Assembly: GCF_003865095.1 (NCBI RefSeq)
Contig: NZ_BHYK01000001.1
Span: 1-64,000 of the forward strand
Length of the DNA: 64,000 nt
Source of the DNA: Clostridium tagluense
GTDB taxonomy: Bacteria > Bacillota > Clostridia > Clostridiales > Clostridiaceae
Direction: 5' to 3'
Shown here: in pieces, positions 62,775 through 64,000 of the stretch
How positions within the stretch are numbered: the stretch's first letter is position 1
How the letters are laid out: each line of letters opens with the position of its first letter
Program-made: the position numbers and the translations under genes
The notes under the pieces: generated by a model
What the model was told of the DNA's origin: nothing
Database searches by the model: none
The model's input: only the letters and a program-made list of their open reading frames with translations

Positions 62775-64000
62775 TTAAATATCTAACAAATTCTTTTTAT
62801 AGTTGCTATAACAGAGTCTAAGTTCTTCCATTTGCGCATCTAATTCTAGTTGTAAGGCAGAAAGCTCTTTGTAGTTTTCAACTTTGGAAGCTTCTTTTAT
62901 TTTAGTAAAGAGGCTAGTTTTAGAATAAGTGTCCTTCATAATAAAATGCCTTAAATCATTAATTTTTTGCCAATTTGCTAAATCTAAATCTAAAGCCTTT
63001 TCAGGAGTATGAATCATTTTAGAATTTCGAATTTCTTCTGCATAAGCATTTAATATTCTATTATTTATTTCAGTAACCCATCTAGTGGTTATAGCCATTT
63101 TAAAACTATTTAGTAAACTAGGAGTAAATACACCGTGAGCCTTAAGAACTTCAAGTTTTTCAGGATATTCATCAAGTCCAAGAAGATTTTCATAAATAGT
63201 TTTAGGTGCTTTTCCAAAATACTCTTCGCGATCTTCATCTGTATAGAAATCAAATACATTTTCTTCACTTCGGTATGCTCTATGTTTTTCTAGATACTCA
63301 CTGTCCTCGCCGGGTGCTTTAGATAATTCACTTAAAAGGTCATCTTCACATTTATTATTTTTTATTGCGTATACAAGCCCATCTAGCATGCCCATATATA
63401 AGGTGGCTAAAGCCAGGTATGTATTAGTATGTGGATTTGGCGCTCTAAGCTCAAATCTTGTAGCAAGTGGATTATCAAGATCTCTTATTAATGCTAAGAG
63501 TATAGATCTATTCCTTGAAGGAACATCCACACTGTGTCCAAGGGATGTTACTATGCAAACAGGAGCTTCAAAACCAGGTTTTAGTCTTCTTAGTGAATCA
63601 TTTGTTGGAGAAATAAATGGATTTATTACTTCGTAATTTTTAAGTATACCCATGGCGGAGGCATAACCTATAGTGCTTAGGAAATGTTTTTTAGTAGAAG
63701 TAAATAAATTAACTCTTTTTCCGTTTTTTAATTTTACGGCTACACCAATATGAACATGTTTACCACTTCCAGCTACATCTTGCACAGGTTTGGCTAAAAA
63801 GGTAACATCTAAACTGTTGCGTCTAAAAGTTTCTCTTACTAAATTTCTTATAAATAGCTCATTATCCGCACATTGAAGAGCATCAGAAAACTTCCAATCT
63901 ATCTCAAGCTGTTCCATAATATGAGTTAGAGAACCAGTTTCACCTAGTTGAGCTTTTACGCCACCAACCTCTTTATGTCCCATTTCTGGTTCGAAACCAT
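62775..64000 (-). CDS. Glutamine synthetase, 3' part (gene continues past the window)
   Basis: The minus-strand frame is open to the window end (FEPEMGHKEVGGVKAQ is the last visible segment), so only the C-terminal ~408 residues are present. Motifs: GSGKHVHIGVAVK (ATP/metal His region), LRRLKPGFEAPVC, and RFELRAPNPHTNTYLALATLYMGMLDG (active-site arginine region). The tail (~140 residues after YEKH...) is longer than in GlnA type I, suggesting one of the large (~630-residue) clostridial glutamine synthetases rather than the ~440-residue GlnA. The role is ammonia assimilation; the type assignment is tentative. Confidence 0.88.
   Translation of the reverse strand, partial: GFEPEMGHKEVGGVKAQLGETGSLTHIMEQLEIDWKFSDALQCADNELFIRNLVRETFRRNSLDVTFLAKPVQDVAGSGKHVHIGVAVKLKNGKRVNLFTSTKKHFLSTIGYASAMGILKNYEVINPFISPTNDSLRRLKPGFEAPVCIVTSLGHSVDVPSRNRSILLALIRDLDNPLATRFELRAPNPHTNTYLALATLYMGMLDGLVYAIKNNKCEDDLLSELSKAPGEDSEYLEKHRAYRSEENVFDFYTDEDREEYFGKAPKTIYENLLGLDEYPEKLEVLKAHGVFTPSLLNSFKMAITTRWVTEINNRILNAYAEEIRNSKMIHTPEKALDLDLANWQKINDLRHFIMKDTYSKTSLFTKIKEASKVENYKELSALQLELDAQMEELRLCYSNYKKNLLDI

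Overview
The window is a low-GC Firmicute chromosome segment, almost certainly Clostridium sensu stricto. The evidence is: very AT-rich DNA, strong GGAGG-type ribosome binding sites, TTG/GTG starts, sporulation genes (csfB/gin, spmA, spmB, ricT, a YabE-like 3D protein), anaerobic metabolism (NrdD/NrdG, arginine deiminase pathway) and a selenocysteine-containing HesB-like protein. It opens with the 3' end of an rRNA operon (23S, 5S, tRNA-Phe, tRNA-Cys).

Backbone: the gene order csfB(gin)-yaaO-tmk-darA-holB-ricT ... trmN6(yabB)-rsmI-abrB ... metG-(DUF445)-tatD-yabE-rnmV-ksgA is the near-origin block known from Bacillus subtilis. Here it runs at 2.9-13.3 kb and resumes at 45-53 kb. About 31 kb of other genes lie between abrB and metG: an F6P-aldolase/transaldolase, PspA, a DUF1836 protein, the HesB-like selenoprotein, an arcC-arcA-argF operon, a kinase-EAL fusion, ispF, RluF, cell-wall and surface proteins, an RsgI-like anti-sigma protein, two histidine kinases, cardiolipin synthase, truA, spmAB and an ABC exporter. 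After ksgA come lipoproteins and membrane proteins of unknown role, a cold-shock protein, nrdD-nrdG, a metallo-beta-lactamase-fold hydrolase, a two-domain amidase and the 3' part of a glutamine synthetase gene.

Regulation visible in the sequence: a methionine T-box riboswitch with terminator ahead of metG (AUG specifier, strong promoter upstream); good sigma-A promoters upstream of the NlpC/P60 gene, abrB, arcC, metG, yabE and nrdD; and many intrinsic terminators, several of them exceptionally long and perfect hairpins between convergent genes.

Most notable: (1) a complete HesB-like selenoprotein gene (16477-16776, minus) read through an in-frame UGA, with a SECIS-like hairpin just downstream; gene callers would truncate it. 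(2) Clusters of DnaA boxes in gene-free gaps (14.66-14.80 kb and 23.85-24.10 kb, plus 24.98 kb), including a duplicated 18-nt double box. (3) A protein joining an intact aminoglycoside-phosphotransferase-like kinase to a degenerate EAL domain. (4) An M20 peptidase-like protein and a tandem amidase in which metal ligands have been lost (pseudoenzyme or pseudo-domain). (5) A decayed sortase remnant next to the larger DnaA-box cluster. (6) Unexplained structured or inverted-repeat DNA at 49.0-49.2 kb and 42.46 kb, and a three-copy 19-bp tandem repeat before a histidine kinase. No CRISPR array, prophage or intact transposase gene is visible.
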